A stretch of 14,537 nt of DNA from Spirochaetales bacterium (GCA_016930895.1 JAFGFV010000177.1:1-14537); one strand, 5' to 3'. Positions 1-7,458 are shown, counted from the first letter of the stretch. The notes: a model not told the origin generated them from the sequence alone. Made by a program: numbers and translations.

Positions 1-719
1 AGGCGGGCGATGTTGCGCCACAGGATCTGCTCCTCCACCTCCTGCGGCAGCTCGAGCATCCGGATCTTCTCGAGCTCCGAGATGGGGTCTCCGGCCGGGC
101 TGTCCGAGGCGAAAACGACCCGCCCGGGACCCAGGGTCTCGATGGCCCGGCGGATGGCCTGCGGGTAGGGACAGGAGGAGGTGTCCAGCACCAGGTTCGG
201 GTGCCGCTCCGCGACCCGGATGGTCTCCTCGGCGTGGAAGTAGCCGCCGAGGTGGCAGATGATGGTGGTCCCGGGGCACCGCTCCGCGGCCTTGCCGATC
301 TGCAGCGGCAGGGCCGGCACCGCGTCTCCGCAGTGGGTGAACACCGGCACGCCGAGCTCTCCCGCCTTGCGGATCAGTTCCAGGCACGGCTCGGCGAAGG
401 GCTTCACGAGGTTGGAGATCGGGTGCAGCTTGAGCCCCCGCATCCGAGGATTGCCGCGGATCACCTTCTCCAGGAGAGCCACCGAGCGGCGGCCGAACTT
501 GGGGTCGATCCTGGGAAACCCGACCAGGCGCTCGGGGTAGCGGGCCACGTACCGCTCGAGGTTGGCGAGGGCCGGGGCGGGCCCCGGCTCGTCGGAGTAC
601 GAGGTGACCACGGAGATGTCGATTCCGGCCTCGTCCATCAGGGCGATCAGCTTCTCCGGCGGGTCGTACCAGCCCCAGATGTCGTTCTCGTCGGCATGGG
701 CGTGAGCGTCGATCACCAT
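1..719 (-). CDS. Amidohydrolase-2 family metal-dependent hydrolase (3' end cut by window edge)
   Basis: Reading the minus strand from ATG at 719 gives an open frame of 239 codons to the window edge with no stop, so the C-terminus is missing. It carries the TIM-barrel amidohydrolase signature in order: DAHAH near the N-terminus (metal ligands H6 and H8), LKLHP at 97-100, FTHCGD with H129, ICHLGG with H156, and FASDSP with D206. This pattern fits the amidohydrolase-related family (Pfam Amidohydro_2), whose members hydrolyse or decarboxylate small cyclic or carboxylic substrates in the cytoplasm. The family is commonly 260-300 residues, so probably only a few dozen residues are lost. The second codon is GTG and could also be the start; the Shine-Dalgarno is weak (GGGCGG). 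The gene is divergent from the alpha/beta hydrolase gene. Family assignment is firm; the substrate is not predictable. Confidence 0.88.
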   Translation of the reverse strand, partial: MVIDAHAHADENDIWGWYDPPEKLIALMDEAGIDISVVTSYSDEPGPAPALANLERYVARYPERLVGFPRIDPKFGRRSVALLEKVIRGNPRMRGLKLHPISNLVKPFAEPCLELIRKAGELGVPVFTHCGDAVPALPLQIGKAAERCPGTTIICHLGGYFHAEETIRVAERHPNLVLDTSSCPYPQAIRRAIETLGPGRVVFASDSPAGDPISELEKIRMLELPQEVEEQILWRNIAR

Positions 720-726
720 GCCGCCC

Positions 727-756
727 AGTGTACAGGCTGATCGGGCCGCGGCGCAA
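727..756 (-). promoter_or_regulatory. Possible promoter of the amidohydrolase gene
   Basis: On the minus strand TTGCGC (756-751) and TACACT (732-727) are separated by 18 bases. The -10 lies only 7 bases before the ATG at 719, so the transcript would be nearly leaderless, which agrees with the poor ribosome binding site. The match is partial and this is a weak call. Confidence 0.25.
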
Positions 757-804
757 CCGAGCGCGATTTCGGGCGGTGTTCCCCTCGCCCAGCCACGCCG
801 CCCC

Positions 805-833
805 TTGCCTTTGCCCCCAGAGCCGCTTACAGT
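805..833 (+). promoter_or_regulatory. Probable sigma-70 promoter of the hydrolase-asparaginase pair
   Basis: TTGCCT (805-810) and TACAGT (828-833) are separated by 17 bases. Transcription would begin near 840, just before a good Shine-Dalgarno (CGGAGGTG, 844-851) and the ATG at 857. The spacing is ideal and each hexamer matches consensus at four of six positions. Confidence 0.42.
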
Positions 834-856
834 GATGCCCACACGGAGGTGCGGCG

Positions 857-1612
857 ATGAACAGCGGGCTGGTCGAGCTCCCCACGGGGGCTTCACTGCA
901 CTACGAGGAGAAAGGCCAGGGGGAGCCGGTTCTGGTCATCCACGGGCTCCTGGGAACGGCCCGGGACGAGTTGGGCGAGGTGATCGACTGGCTCTCGGAG
1001 CGCTATCGGGTATTCGGGCTGACCCTGCGCGGCTACGGGCAATCCCTGCCCAAGCCGCGGCGCTTTCCGCCGGACTTCTACCACCGGGACGCCGAGGACA
1101 TCATGGCGTCCCTGGATGCCCTCGAGCTCGAGCGGGTCCACTACCTGGGCTTTTCGGACGGTGGTGAAATCGGCCTGATCCTGGGAGGCACCCACCCGGA
1201 GCGTTTCCGCTCGATCTCCGTGTGGGGGGCCATCGGTTTTCTCGGCCCGCAGGTGGGAGTGGAGGTCCGCAAGTACTACCCGGCTACGTGGGTGACCGAC
1301 CAGGTCAAGGGCCGGCACGGGATCGAGGATCCGGACCCGATCATCAAGGAGTGGGTCGAGGCGATCGCCGGCATGGTGGAGGCCGGGGGGGACCTCAGCC
1401 TGCATCTGGCTGACCGGATGCGGGTTCCCCTCCTCCTGATGCTCGGGGAGACCGATTACCTGAACCCGCCGGAGTACGCCCGGCGGCTCATCGAGCGCGC
1501 AGGGCACGGGCGCCTGGAGATGTTCGCCTGCGGCCACGAGATCCACGACCAGCAGCCGCAGCGCTTTCGGCGGGTGGTGGGCGAGTTCCTGGCCGCTCCT
1601 CGGGATGCCTAG
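857..1612 (+). CDS. Alpha/beta hydrolase, BPHL (valacyclovirase)-like
   Basis: A 251-residue cytoplasmic serine hydrolase of the alpha/beta fold. It shows an oxyanion-hole motif (VIHGLLG, 27-33), the nucleophile elbow GFSDGG with Ser100, an acid in LGETD (Asp200) and the histidine of CGHEIH (His227), which together complete the catalytic triad. The Asp directly after the nucleophile (SDGG) is also found in human BPHL, where it recognises the amino group of amino-acid esters. By inference this enzyme may cleave esters or thioesters of small, possibly amino-bearing molecules. There is no signal peptide. The start at 857 follows a strong GGAGGTG. The asparaginase gene begins 19 bases after its stop, so the two are probably co-transcribed. 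Fold and triad are certain; the substrate is speculative. Confidence 0.9.
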   Translation: MNSGLVELPTGASLHYEEKGQGEPVLVIHGLLGTARDELGEVIDWLSERYRVFGLTLRGYGQSLPKPRRFPPDFYHRDAEDIMASLDALELERVHYLGFSDGGEIGLILGGTHPERFRSISVWGAIGFLGPQVGVEVRKYYPATWVTDQVKGRHGIEDPDPIIKEWVEAIAGMVEAGGDLSLHLADRMRVPLLLMLGETDYLNPPEYARRLIERAGHGRLEMFACGHEIHDQQPQRFRRVVGEFLAAPRDA

Positions 1613-1631
1613 CCGGAGAGGGCTGGCAATC

Positions 1632-2126
1632 ATGGCGGTGCGCATCGTCATCACCGGCGGGACCTTCGACAAGCACTACGACGAGCTGCGGGGCCAGCTC
1701 ACCTTCCGGGACACCCACCTGCCCGAGATCCTGCGCGACGTGCGCTGCACGGTGCCGGTGGAGCTGGAACTGAACCAGCTCATCGACAGCCTCGACATGC
1801 GCCCGGCCAACCGGCAGCGCGTGCTGGAATCCTGCCGGCGCGCCCCGGAATCCCAGATCGTGATCACCCACGGTACGGACACCATGGTCGAGACCGCCGC
1901 GGTGCTCGGCCGGGCGGGCCTGGACAAGACCATCGTGCTCACCGGGGCCATGGTGCCCTACGCCTTCAGCCACTCCGATGCGGTCTTCAATCTCGGCTGC
2001 GCCATCGCGGCGGTCCAGCTCCTCCCGCCGGGGGTGTACATCGCCATGAACGGCCGGAGCTTCCGCTGGGACAACGTGGTCAAGCGCCGCGAATCCGGGG
2101 TGTTCGAGGAGCTGCGGCCGGGGTAG
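1632..2126 (+). CDS. Short one-domain L-asparaginase-family amidohydrolase
   Basis: The 164-residue product corresponds to the N-terminal catalytic domain of type I/II bacterial asparaginases, which hydrolyse L-asparagine to aspartate and ammonia. The known catalytic set is visible: the nucleophile Thr11 in TGGTFDK, the Thr82-Asp83 pair in THGTDTM, the LTGAMVP strand (103-109), and Lys151 in VVK at the position of E. coli AnsB Lys162. Typical asparaginases are about 320-350 residues, so the smaller C-terminal domain is absent. The frame ends cleanly at a TAG and the region looks intact rather than frameshifted; short single-domain members of this family are known. ATG 1632 is preferred because GGAGAGG (1615-1621) lies 10 bases upstream. 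An in-frame ATG at 1605 would overlap the hydrolase gene and has no better site. Substrate preference cannot be read from the sequence. Confidence 0.86.
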   Translation: MAVRIVITGGTFDKHYDELRGQLTFRDTHLPEILRDVRCTVPVELELNQLIDSLDMRPANRQRVLESCRRAPESQIVITHGTDTMVETAAVLGRAGLDKTIVLTGAMVPYAFSHSDAVFNLGCAIAAVQLLPPGVYIAMNGRSFRWDNVVKRRESGVFEELRPG

Positions 2127-2231
2127 GGGGTGCGTATTCCCGGGTCCCAGGGCGGGTCAGGAGCCTGGCCGTGCCGCCGCGGTCCTCCTGTGCCGCAGCG
2201 TCCCGCGGGTCTGTCTCGAGGTCTCGTGAGG

Positions 2232-2260
2232 TTTTCCCAGCCGCTGTTTGGGTGTATGCT
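2232..2260 (+). promoter_or_regulatory. Weak candidate promoter for the aminotransferase
   Basis: The 186-base gap between the asparaginase and aminotransferase genes holds TATGCT (2255-2260), with TTTTCC 17 bases upstream (2232-2237). The -10 is reasonable but the -35 matches at only three positions. No better pair was seen in the gap, so this is a best guess. Confidence 0.22.
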
Positions 2261-2275
2261 GGGTGCCAGGAATCA

Positions 2276-2293
2276 GACCGGCGCGAGCCGGTC
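2276..2293 (+). promoter_or_regulatory. Leader hairpin with GNRA tetraloop before the aminotransferase
   Basis: GACCGGC (2276-2282) and GCCGGTC (2287-2293) form a perfect 7-bp stem closed by the tetraloop GCGA, a very stable GNRA type. It lies 4 bases before the Shine-Dalgarno AAGGAG (2298-2303) and 19 bases before the start codon. It has no following T-tract, so it is not a terminator. It could stabilise the mRNA, modulate ribosome access, or be a DNA operator. Its function is not established. Confidence 0.4.
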
Positions 2294-2312
2294 AGACAAG
2301 GAGCAATACGAA

Positions 2313-3698
2313 ATGAGCGACACGGAAAAACGAATCGCGGAGTTCACACGCCACAGCTACGGCACCTGGAGGCGCCAGGAGCTGTGGAAGAAGCCGCTAC
2401 ACATCAAGGACGCCGAAGGCGTGCACATGGTCGATGACCAGGGCAAGCGCTACCTGGACTTCTCCTCCCAACTCATGTGCTCGAACCTGGGGCACAAGAA
2501 CAAGGCCGTGATCGAGGCCATCGTGAAGCAGGCCGAGAGGCTTCCCTACGTGGCACCGGGGTTCATTACCGACTCGTCCATGGAGGCGGTGGAGGCCCTG
2601 CTTACGATCCTGCCCAAGGGTCTGGCGGGCAAGATCTTCTTCTCTACGAGCGGCACCGAGGCCAACGAGGCGGCGCTCAAGATCCTGCGGCAGCGCATGT
2701 CGCCGGCCTACAAGGTGATCTCCCGTTATCATTCCTACCATGGGGCCACCTCGGCGAGCGTGACCTTTACGGGCGACCCGCGGCGCTGGTATGCCGAACA
2801 GGCCCGATGCACGGTGGAGGGGGTCCGCTTTGCCCCGGACGCCTACTGCTACCGCTGTCCTTTCGGGCTGGAGTACGGCAAGTGCAACATCCAGTGCGCC
2901 CGCTACGTCGAGTACATGATCAAGGAGGAAGGCAACGTCGCCGCGGTGATCGTGGAGCCGGTGGTAGGGACCAACGGGCGGATCGTTCCTCCGCCGGAGT
3001 ACTTTCCCCTGCTCCGAAAGATCTGCGACGAGCAGGGCGTGCTGCTCGTCACCGACGAGGTCATGTCCGGGTGGTTCCGGACGGGCAAGGCCTTTGCGGT
3101 CGAGAACTGGGGGGTGACCCCCGACATCCTGACCACCGCCAAGGGATCGACCGCGGCGTATACTCCCGTGGGAATCACCGTGACCTCCGACAAGGTTGCC
3201 GAGTTCTTCGACCAGCAGATCATGTCCCACGGCCATACGTACGCATACCATGCCCTGGCCCTCTCGGCGATCCCACCCTCGGTGGCGGAATACAAGAAGC
3301 TGATGGCCAGCGGTCTTCCGCAGCGGGCTTCCGGGCACCTCAAGAAGAGGCTGCACGAGCTGGCCGAGCGCCACGAGTCGATCGGAGACGCCCGGGGTAT
3401 CGGGCACTTCTGGGCCCTGGAGCTGGTCAAGAACCGCAAGACCAAGGAGCTGTTCAACCTCAAGGCCGATGAGTATACCCGCCCTCTCATGACCGCCCGG
3501 GTGGCCGGGGAGGCGCTCAAGAACGGCGTGTACGTGGCTGCCTGGTACGACACCCTGATCGTGGCGCCGCCGCTGATCATTACCGAGGCCCAGATCGACG
3601 AGGGGATCGACGCGCTCGACAAGGCCCTCAAGCTCGCGGACGAGCAGACCACGAACACGGGGATCTCCGCCTCGAGAAGCAGCGAGTACGGTAGCTAG
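2313..3698 (+). CDS. Class III (omega) PLP-dependent aminotransferase
   Basis: A 461-residue fold-type I aminotransferase of class III, the group containing beta-alanine, taurine and 4-aminobutyrate transaminases. It moves an amino group from a terminal amine or amino acid to a keto acid. Visible marks are the phosphate-binding STSGTEAN (111-118), YHSYHGAT (139-146) around the cofactor ring, the Asp248 of TDEV that holds the pyridine nitrogen, and the Schiff-base Lys277 in TAKG. Length is typical. A cysteine-rich insert holds Cys179 and Cys182 (CYRC) plus Cys191 and Cys195. The start at 2313 is chosen because AAGGAG (2298-2303) precedes it and the upstream in-frame extension shows no family homology. 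A strong terminator follows, so it forms its own unit. The exact substrate is unknown; a taurine- or beta-alanine-type amine is the most I would infer. Confidence 0.92.
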   Translation: MSDTEKRIAEFTRHSYGTWRRQELWKKPLHIKDAEGVHMVDDQGKRYLDFSSQLMCSNLGHKNKAVIEAIVKQAERLPYVAPGFITDSSMEAVEALLTILPKGLAGKIFFSTSGTEANEAALKILRQRMSPAYKVISRYHSYHGATSASVTFTGDPRRWYAEQARCTVEGVRFAPDAYCYRCPFGLEYGKCNIQCARYVEYMIKEEGNVAAVIVEPVVGTNGRIVPPPEYFPLLRKICDEQGVLLVTDEVMSGWFRTGKAFAVENWGVTPDILTTAKGSTAAYTPVGITVTSDKVAEFFDQQIMSHGHTYAYHALALSAIPPSVAEYKKLMASGLPQRASGHLKKRLHELAERHESIGDARGIGHFWALELVKNRKTKELFNLKADEYTRPLMTARVAGEALKNGVYVAAWYDTLIVAPPLIITEAQIDEGIDALDKALKLADEQTTNTGISASRSSEYGS

Positions 3699-3735
3699 TA
3701 GGCTCCTGAGTCCGACGTCCTGAGCCCATGGGAAA

Positions 3736-3767
3736 GAAGAAGGCCGGTGCACGCACCGGCCTTCTTC
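3736..3767. terminator. Strong bidirectional terminator between convergent genes
   Basis: A perfect 14-bp inverted repeat (arms 3736-3749 and 3754-3767) encloses the loop CACG. The arm ends are A-rich on the left (GGAAAGAAGAAGG) and T-rich on the right (CCTTCTTC), so each strand has a GC-rich stem ending in a partial U-run. It lies 37 bases after the aminotransferase stop and 26 bases beyond the dctM stop, and can serve both convergent units. Confidence 0.85.
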
Positions 3768-3793
3768 GTACCTGCGGACGGTGGGTGGACTTC

Positions 3794-5068
3794 TCAGTCC
3801 ATGACGAGCGCGGGCAGGGCCGTGACCAGCGAGGGAAACAGGGCCACCAGGACGACCACGAGGATGAGCACGCCCAGATACGGAAGGATGATGCGCGTGA
3901 AGTGCTCCGCGGAGATCTTGCCGATGTTGCACATCACGTACATCACCGTTCCCACCGGGGGGGTCACCGTCCCGATGGCCAGGGTCATGGTCATGAGTAC
4001 GCCGAAGAATACCGGGTCGATTCCGACCTTCCGCAGCAGCGGCATGATGACCGGCACGGTCATCACGATCACGGCACCCGCCTCCATGAAGCATCCCAGC
4101 ACCAGGTACAGGACCACGAGCAGCAGGACGATGAGGGTCGCGTTGGAGGTGATTCCCCCAATCAGAGCGGCGAAGCTCGCGGGGACATTGAAGTAGGTCA
4201 GCACCCAGCCGAACACGGCCGCGCCGCCCACGATGAACAGGATCTGCGCCGTCGTGTACATGGCGTCGAAGAGCACGCGGGGAAGATCCTTGAAACTGAT
4301 TTCCTTGTAGACGAACAGCCCGATGACCAGGGCCCAGAGCACCGCCACGGCTCCCGCCTCGGTGGCCGTGAAGATGCCGCCGAGAATTCCGCCGACGATG
4401 ATGAGAGGGGTAATGAGCGCCGGGAGGGCGGCGACGAAATCCCTCACGAAGACCCGCAGCGCAACTCGTGGTTCGGTCTTGTATTTCCTGCGGGTGGCGA
4501 TGAGGTAGGTCACCACCATCAGCGCGATCGTCATCAGGATGCCCGGGACGATTCCGCCGATGAACAGCTTGCCCACAGACACCTCCGCGGCCATGCCGTA
4601 CACCACCATGGGAATGCTGGGGGGGATGATCGGTCCTATGGTCGACGACGCGGCAGTGATGGCCACGCTGAAGTCGTCGTCGTAGCCGGCGTCCCGCATC
4701 GCCTTGATTTCCATGATGCCGAATCCGGAGGCATCGGCGATGGCCGCCCCCGACATGCCTGCGAAGATCAGGCTGTTCAGGATGTTGACCTGCCCGAGGC
4801 CTCCCCGGATCGACCCGACGAGGTGATTGGCGAAACGGAATATCCGGGTGGTGATGCCACCGGAGTTCATGAGCTGTCCGGCGAGAATGAAGAACGGGAC
4901 GGCGAGCAGAGGGAAGGAGTTGATCCCCAGGCTGATGTTTTGGACGAACGCCTCCAGGGGGACTCCGTTGACCACGAGCGCCACGACGCTGGAAAGAATC
5001 AGGGAGAAGGCGACCGGCAGGCCTGCGGCCATGCCGGCCAGTAGAATCACGACCATCAGCAGAAGCAT
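3794..5068 (-). CDS. dctM: TRAP transporter large permease subunit (DctM)
   Basis: A 424-residue, very hydrophobic protein with about a dozen membrane segments, the usual length for DctM. This subunit forms the ion-coupled translocation channel of tripartite ATP-independent periplasmic transporters. Family motifs seen include VPFFILAGQLMNSGG (57-71), FAGMSGAAIADASGFG (102-117) and SSTIGPIIPPSIPMVVYG (141-158), with a related TVTPPVG motif in the second half reflecting the internal duplication. It is the last gene of the minus-strand dctPQM operon, 11 bases after dctQ, which suggests tight co-translation. It ends close to the bidirectional terminator. The transported solute is set by the binding protein and is most likely an organic acid. 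Confidence 0.95.
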   Translation of the reverse strand: MLLLMVVILLAGMAAGLPVAFSLILSSVVALVVNGVPLEAFVQNISLGINSFPLLAVPFFILAGQLMNSGGITTRIFRFANHLVGSIRGGLGQVNILNSLIFAGMSGAAIADASGFGIMEIKAMRDAGYDDDFSVAITAASSTIGPIIPPSIPMVVYGMAAEVSVGKLFIGGIVPGILMTIALMVVTYLIATRRKYKTEPRVALRVFVRDFVAALPALITPLIIVGGILGGIFTATEAGAVAVLWALVIGLFVYKEISFKDLPRVLFDAMYTTAQILFIVGGAAVFGWVLTYFNVPASFAALIGGITSNATLIVLLLVVLYLVLGCFMEAGAVIVMTVPVIMPLLRKVGIDPVFFGVLMTMTLAIGTVTPPVGTVMYVMCNIGKISAEHFTRIILPYLGVLILVVVLVALFPSLVTALPALVMD

Positions 5069-5079
5069 TCTTTGGATCC

Positions 5080-5565
5080 CTACCTTTTCGCCAGGGAGCG
5101 GAGGTGCTGGAAGATCAACGACAGCGACTTGGCAAGCATGATGACGCCCGCAAAGGGTACCGGCAGCCAGAACAGACTCCGCGGGTACAACAGGGCGATG
5201 TTGTAGTCAGGGTATACCCACTTGTCAATCACATAGGTAGTCCCTTTGAGGGTCATGATGCCGCCCACCGCGGCGACGACCAGTGCGACGCCCAGACCGA
5301 TCCAGTGCTGCGCTGTGTGGGAGGTCTTCTCTGCCAGGAAGGTGACCGCAATGTTCTCCTGCCGCAGGGTCGCCAGTGCCGCGCCGCAGAAGCACGCCCA
5401 GACAAACACCAGACGGGCCAACTCCTCGATCCCATGGATCGGGAGCTGCAGGACGTAGCGAGAGAAGACCTGCAGCAGCACGAACGCCACGATGATCAGG
5501 ACCGTGACGGTGCACAGCACCACGAGCACTCTGTCCAAGACCCAGAACAAGCCCTTGGTCTTCAT
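5080..5565 (-). CDS. dctQ: TRAP transporter small permease subunit (DctQ)
   Basis: A 161-residue inner-membrane protein with four predicted helices (about 12-34, 49-68, 87-105 and 128-150). It has the typical DctQ features: FSRYVLQ after the first helix and an E-E-L-A-R-x3-VW segment (48-56) leading into GAALATLRQ. It complexes with DctM and is needed for transport. It lies 76 bases downstream of dctP and 11 bases upstream of dctM. Its ribosome binding site is weak: AGGAAA lies about 13 bases from the start. Together with the larger gap after dctP, this could lower permease expression relative to the binding protein, which is common in these operons. Confidence 0.93.
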   Translation of the reverse strand: MKTKGLFWVLDRVLVVLCTVTVLIIVAFVLLQVFSRYVLQLPIHGIEELARLVFVWACFCGAALATLRQENIAVTFLAEKTSHTAQHWIGLGVALVVAAVGGIMTLKGTTYVIDKWVYPDYNIALLYPRSLFWLPVPFAGVIMLAKSLSLIFQHLRSLAKR

Positions 5566-5641
5566 TGGGTGGTATCGTTTCCTGGAAGCTGCAGACAGGG
5601 CCAGAAGCTGCCCTCCGGCCCGCCTGCGGTTCCGGACTGAA

Positions 5642-6649
5642 TCAGCGAGCAGCCTGGAATTCGGCTATCTTGGCCCTGATTTCCGCGCCGAACTGGCTCT
5701 CCCATTTGTCGTACAGCGGCAGCATCAACCTGCGCATCTCTTGCAGGTCGATGTCGGTGATGGACACTCCCCCAGCGAGCAGCTTGCCCTCGATGTCCTT
5801 GAGGTCGGCCTGCACGAGCTGGTTGTGGTAGTCACCGGCCTCGACGGCCGCCTCCAGGAAGATCTCCTGGTATTCCTCGCCCATGCTCTGGAACAGCTCG
5901 TCGTTCATGAAGATCATGTTGAAGTACATGACGTGGTTGGTCCGCACCAGGTACTTGGCCTGCTCGTAGAAGCTGCTGGTGTACATGAAGTTGAAGGGGT
6001 TTTCGATGGCATCCACCACGCCCTGCTGCAGAGCGCTGTACACCTCGGGGAAGGGAATCGGCGTGGGGTTGGCCCCGACCAGCTTCCACATGTCCATCCA
6101 CGAGGGCAGCTGAGGCACCCGGATCTTGAGTCCCTTGAAATCGGCGATCGAATTGATCGGTTTCTTGGACAGGGTCACCCGTTCGCCCTGGTTCCAGTTG
6201 GAGGCCAGCACCCGTACCTTGGATTTGGCGGTGTACTTCTCGTTCATGCTGTCCATGACCGGACTCTTCGAGAAGGCCACCATGGTCTCCCAGTCCTTCC
6301 AGAGGTAGGGCATGAGCAGGATCTGGAACTCCGGGTTGTAGGAACTCGGCACGCCGCTGCCAAAACATCCCAGGTCGAGGGTCTTGGAAGCGATCATGTC
6401 ATGCATTTCGATCTCCCCGCCGAGGGCACCGGCGGGCACCACCTGAATGGTCACCCTGCCGTCGGTCTTCTGGTTGACCGTGTCGGCGAATCGTTTGGAC
6501 GCCAGGGTGATCGGATGATTCTCACTGCTGATGAGCCCCATGCGCAGCGTCATCTCCTGCAGCTGGGGTTCCTCGCTGGCGCCTTCCGCCGCGAGCCCGC
6601 CAACGGCGAGAACCAGGACCGCCAGAACCAACCACACGTTCTTGTTCAT
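5642..6649 (-). CDS. dctP: TRAP transporter periplasmic solute-binding protein (DctP)
   Basis: A 335-residue exported binding protein of the DctP family. The signal peptide is clear: MNK, then a hydrophobic core to about residue 20, then AAEGASEEP, with no lipobox cysteine, so it is probably soluble in the periplasm. Family hallmarks are ENHPITLASKRFAD (43-56), VPAGALGGE (71-79), FKGLKIRVP with Arg177, the arginine that usually salt-bridges a substrate carboxylate, and EVYSALQQGVVDAIENP (202-218). It should capture a carboxylate and deliver it to DctQM. A strong AGGAGG (6666-6661) lies 5 bases from an in-frame GTG (6655) and 11 bases from the ATG at 6649; the GTG start would add two residues and is a real alternative. 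The gene has its own promoter, overlapped by a putative GntR operator. Confidence 0.94.
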   Translation of the reverse strand: MNKNVWLVLAVLVLAVGGLAAEGASEEPQLQEMTLRMGLISSENHPITLASKRFADTVNQKTDGRVTIQVVPAGALGGEIEMHDMIASKTLDLGCFGSGVPSSYNPEFQILLMPYLWKDWETMVAFSKSPVMDSMNEKYTAKSKVRVLASNWNQGERVTLSKKPINSIADFKGLKIRVPQLPSWMDMWKLVGANPTPIPFPEVYSALQQGVVDAIENPFNFMYTSSFYEQAKYLVRTNHVMYFNMIFMNDELFQSMGEEYQEIFLEAAVEAGDYHNQLVQADLKDIEGKLLAGGVSITDIDLQEMRRLMLPLYDKWESQFGAEIRAKIAEFQAAR

Positions 6650-6693
6650 TTTCACATGTTCCTCCTCTAAGATTGTTCTACATTCATTTGTTG

Positions 6694-6722
6694 TTGTATA
6701 CAAATGGCAGCGCAGTTGTCAA
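6694..6722 (-). promoter_or_regulatory. dctP promoter with overlapping GntR-type operator
   Basis: On the minus strand a perfect -35 TTGACA (6722-6717) and a -10 TATACA (6700-6695) are 16 bases apart. The perfect palindrome TTGTATACAA (6703-6694) sits exactly on the -10. Palindromes built on a GTATAC core are typical binding sites for FCD-type GntR repressors, and such a gene lies immediately upstream. Repression by occlusion of the -10 is inferred. Transcription would start near 6688 and give a leader of about 40 bases. Confidence 0.72.
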
Positions 6723-6765
6723 GCGTTTTCCGGCTTGAGGGAGGGAGCCACAGCCGCTGGCTGCC

Positions 6766-7449
6766 TCAACCCGCGGCTGCAGACCGGCGACTGCTGTGAG
6801 CCGAGCGAAGCGCGGCGGGCTTCCTGGTTAGAATGGATATCGCGAGGCGCTTGCTGTTGTCTACGTGCTCGTTGAGCACGGCTTTCGCCTTGGCCAAGTC
6901 ACGCTCGATCAGTGCGTCGATCAGCTGCAGATGCTCCCGCGTGGCGCGCCGGGCCTCGCGCGGATCGCCGAAACCCAGGTAGCGGAAGCGGTGGATCAGC
7001 CGCAGCAGCTGGCTCAGCATGTTGATGAGCCTGGGCCTGTTGCTGGCAAGGATGATGTACAGGTGCAGATCGTTGTCACTGTTCGATTCGGCCTCCCGGT
7101 CGGGGTGTGCGAGATCGGCCTCGACCCGCGAGCGCAGCTCCGCCAGCCGCCTGAGGCTCATGGCCGGAACGGCGAACTCCAGCGCCAGGAGCTCGAGCTG
7201 CCGTCGTATCTCGTAGATCTCTTCGATGTCGTCCGCAGTCAGGGAGTGAACCACGGCACCTCGGTTGGGGAGGATCTGCACCATGCCGTCCTTGGCCAGC
7301 TGCTGCAGTACCTCGCGAATCGGTGTTCGGCTGACTCCAAACTCGCCGGCGAGCTCCGCTTCCTTCAGACGGGTCTGCGACTCGTATCGACCGTCGAAGA
7401 TGCGGTTGAACAGCTCGATGTAGATCCGTTCCTTGACGTCTCGGGCCAT
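6766..7449 (-). CDS. GntR family transcriptional regulator, FadR/FCD subfamily
   Basis: A 227-residue cytoplasmic regulator. The N-terminal winged helix-turn-helix is classic GntR: LKEAELAGEFGVSRTPIREV (28-47), LAKDGMV and PNRGAVV. The C-terminal all-helical FCD ligand domain begins near DIEEIYEIRRQLE (74-86) and keeps the metal and carboxylate-binding set: Asp125 and His129 in DNDLH, His173 in REHL and His195 in NEHV. FCD regulators usually respond to small organic acids bound through that metal. The gene lies between the TRAP genes, on the same strand, and the divergent UroD-like operon; both promoters carry a matching palindrome, so local control of both units is the natural inference. No in-frame start lies just upstream of ATG 7449, and GGGGAG is only 3 bases away, so translation initiation is probably modest. 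Confidence 0.93.
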   Translation of the reverse strand: MARDVKERIYIELFNRIFDGRYESQTRLKEAELAGEFGVSRTPIREVLQQLAKDGMVQILPNRGAVVHSLTADDIEEIYEIRRQLELLALEFAVPAMSLRRLAELRSRVEADLAHPDREAESNSDNDLHLYIILASNRPRLINMLSQLLRLIHRFRYLGFGDPREARRATREHLQLIDALIERDLAKAKAVLNEHVDNSKRLAISILTRKPAALRSAHSSRRSAAAG

Positions 7450-7458
7450 GTGCTCCCC

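Noticed and set aside
893..1672. Minus-strand open frame opposite the alpha/beta hydrolase
   Set aside because: The plus-strand protein has a complete catalytic triad; the reverse frame has none of the features of a gene.
2397..4094. Long minus-strand open frame opposite the aminotransferase (565 codons)
   Set aside because: Its composition is His/Gly/Arg-rich and non-protein-like, it runs antisense through a certain class III aminotransferase and across the terminator, and it shows no recognisable motif. Such frames are expected in GC-rich DNA.
3728..5044. Plus-strand open frame of 438 codons opposite dctM
   Set aside because: It is extremely rich in His, Asp and Glu, the mirror image of hydrophobic DctM codons. 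The DctM motifs on the other strand settle the coding strand.
5585..5611. Direct repeat GAAGCTGC, two copies 19 bases apart between dctP and dctQ
   Set aside because: Eight bases, with no promoter or regulator context; it could easily arise by chance.
5492..6670. Plus-strand open frame of 392 codons opposite dctP
   Set aside because: Antisense shadow of a clear TRAP binding protein; no ribosome binding site or family motif.
6751..6763. Small inverted repeat CAGCC-GCT-GGCTG at the end of gntR
   Set aside because: Only a 5-bp stem with a 3-base loop and no U-tract, so it is not a credible terminator between gntR and dctP.
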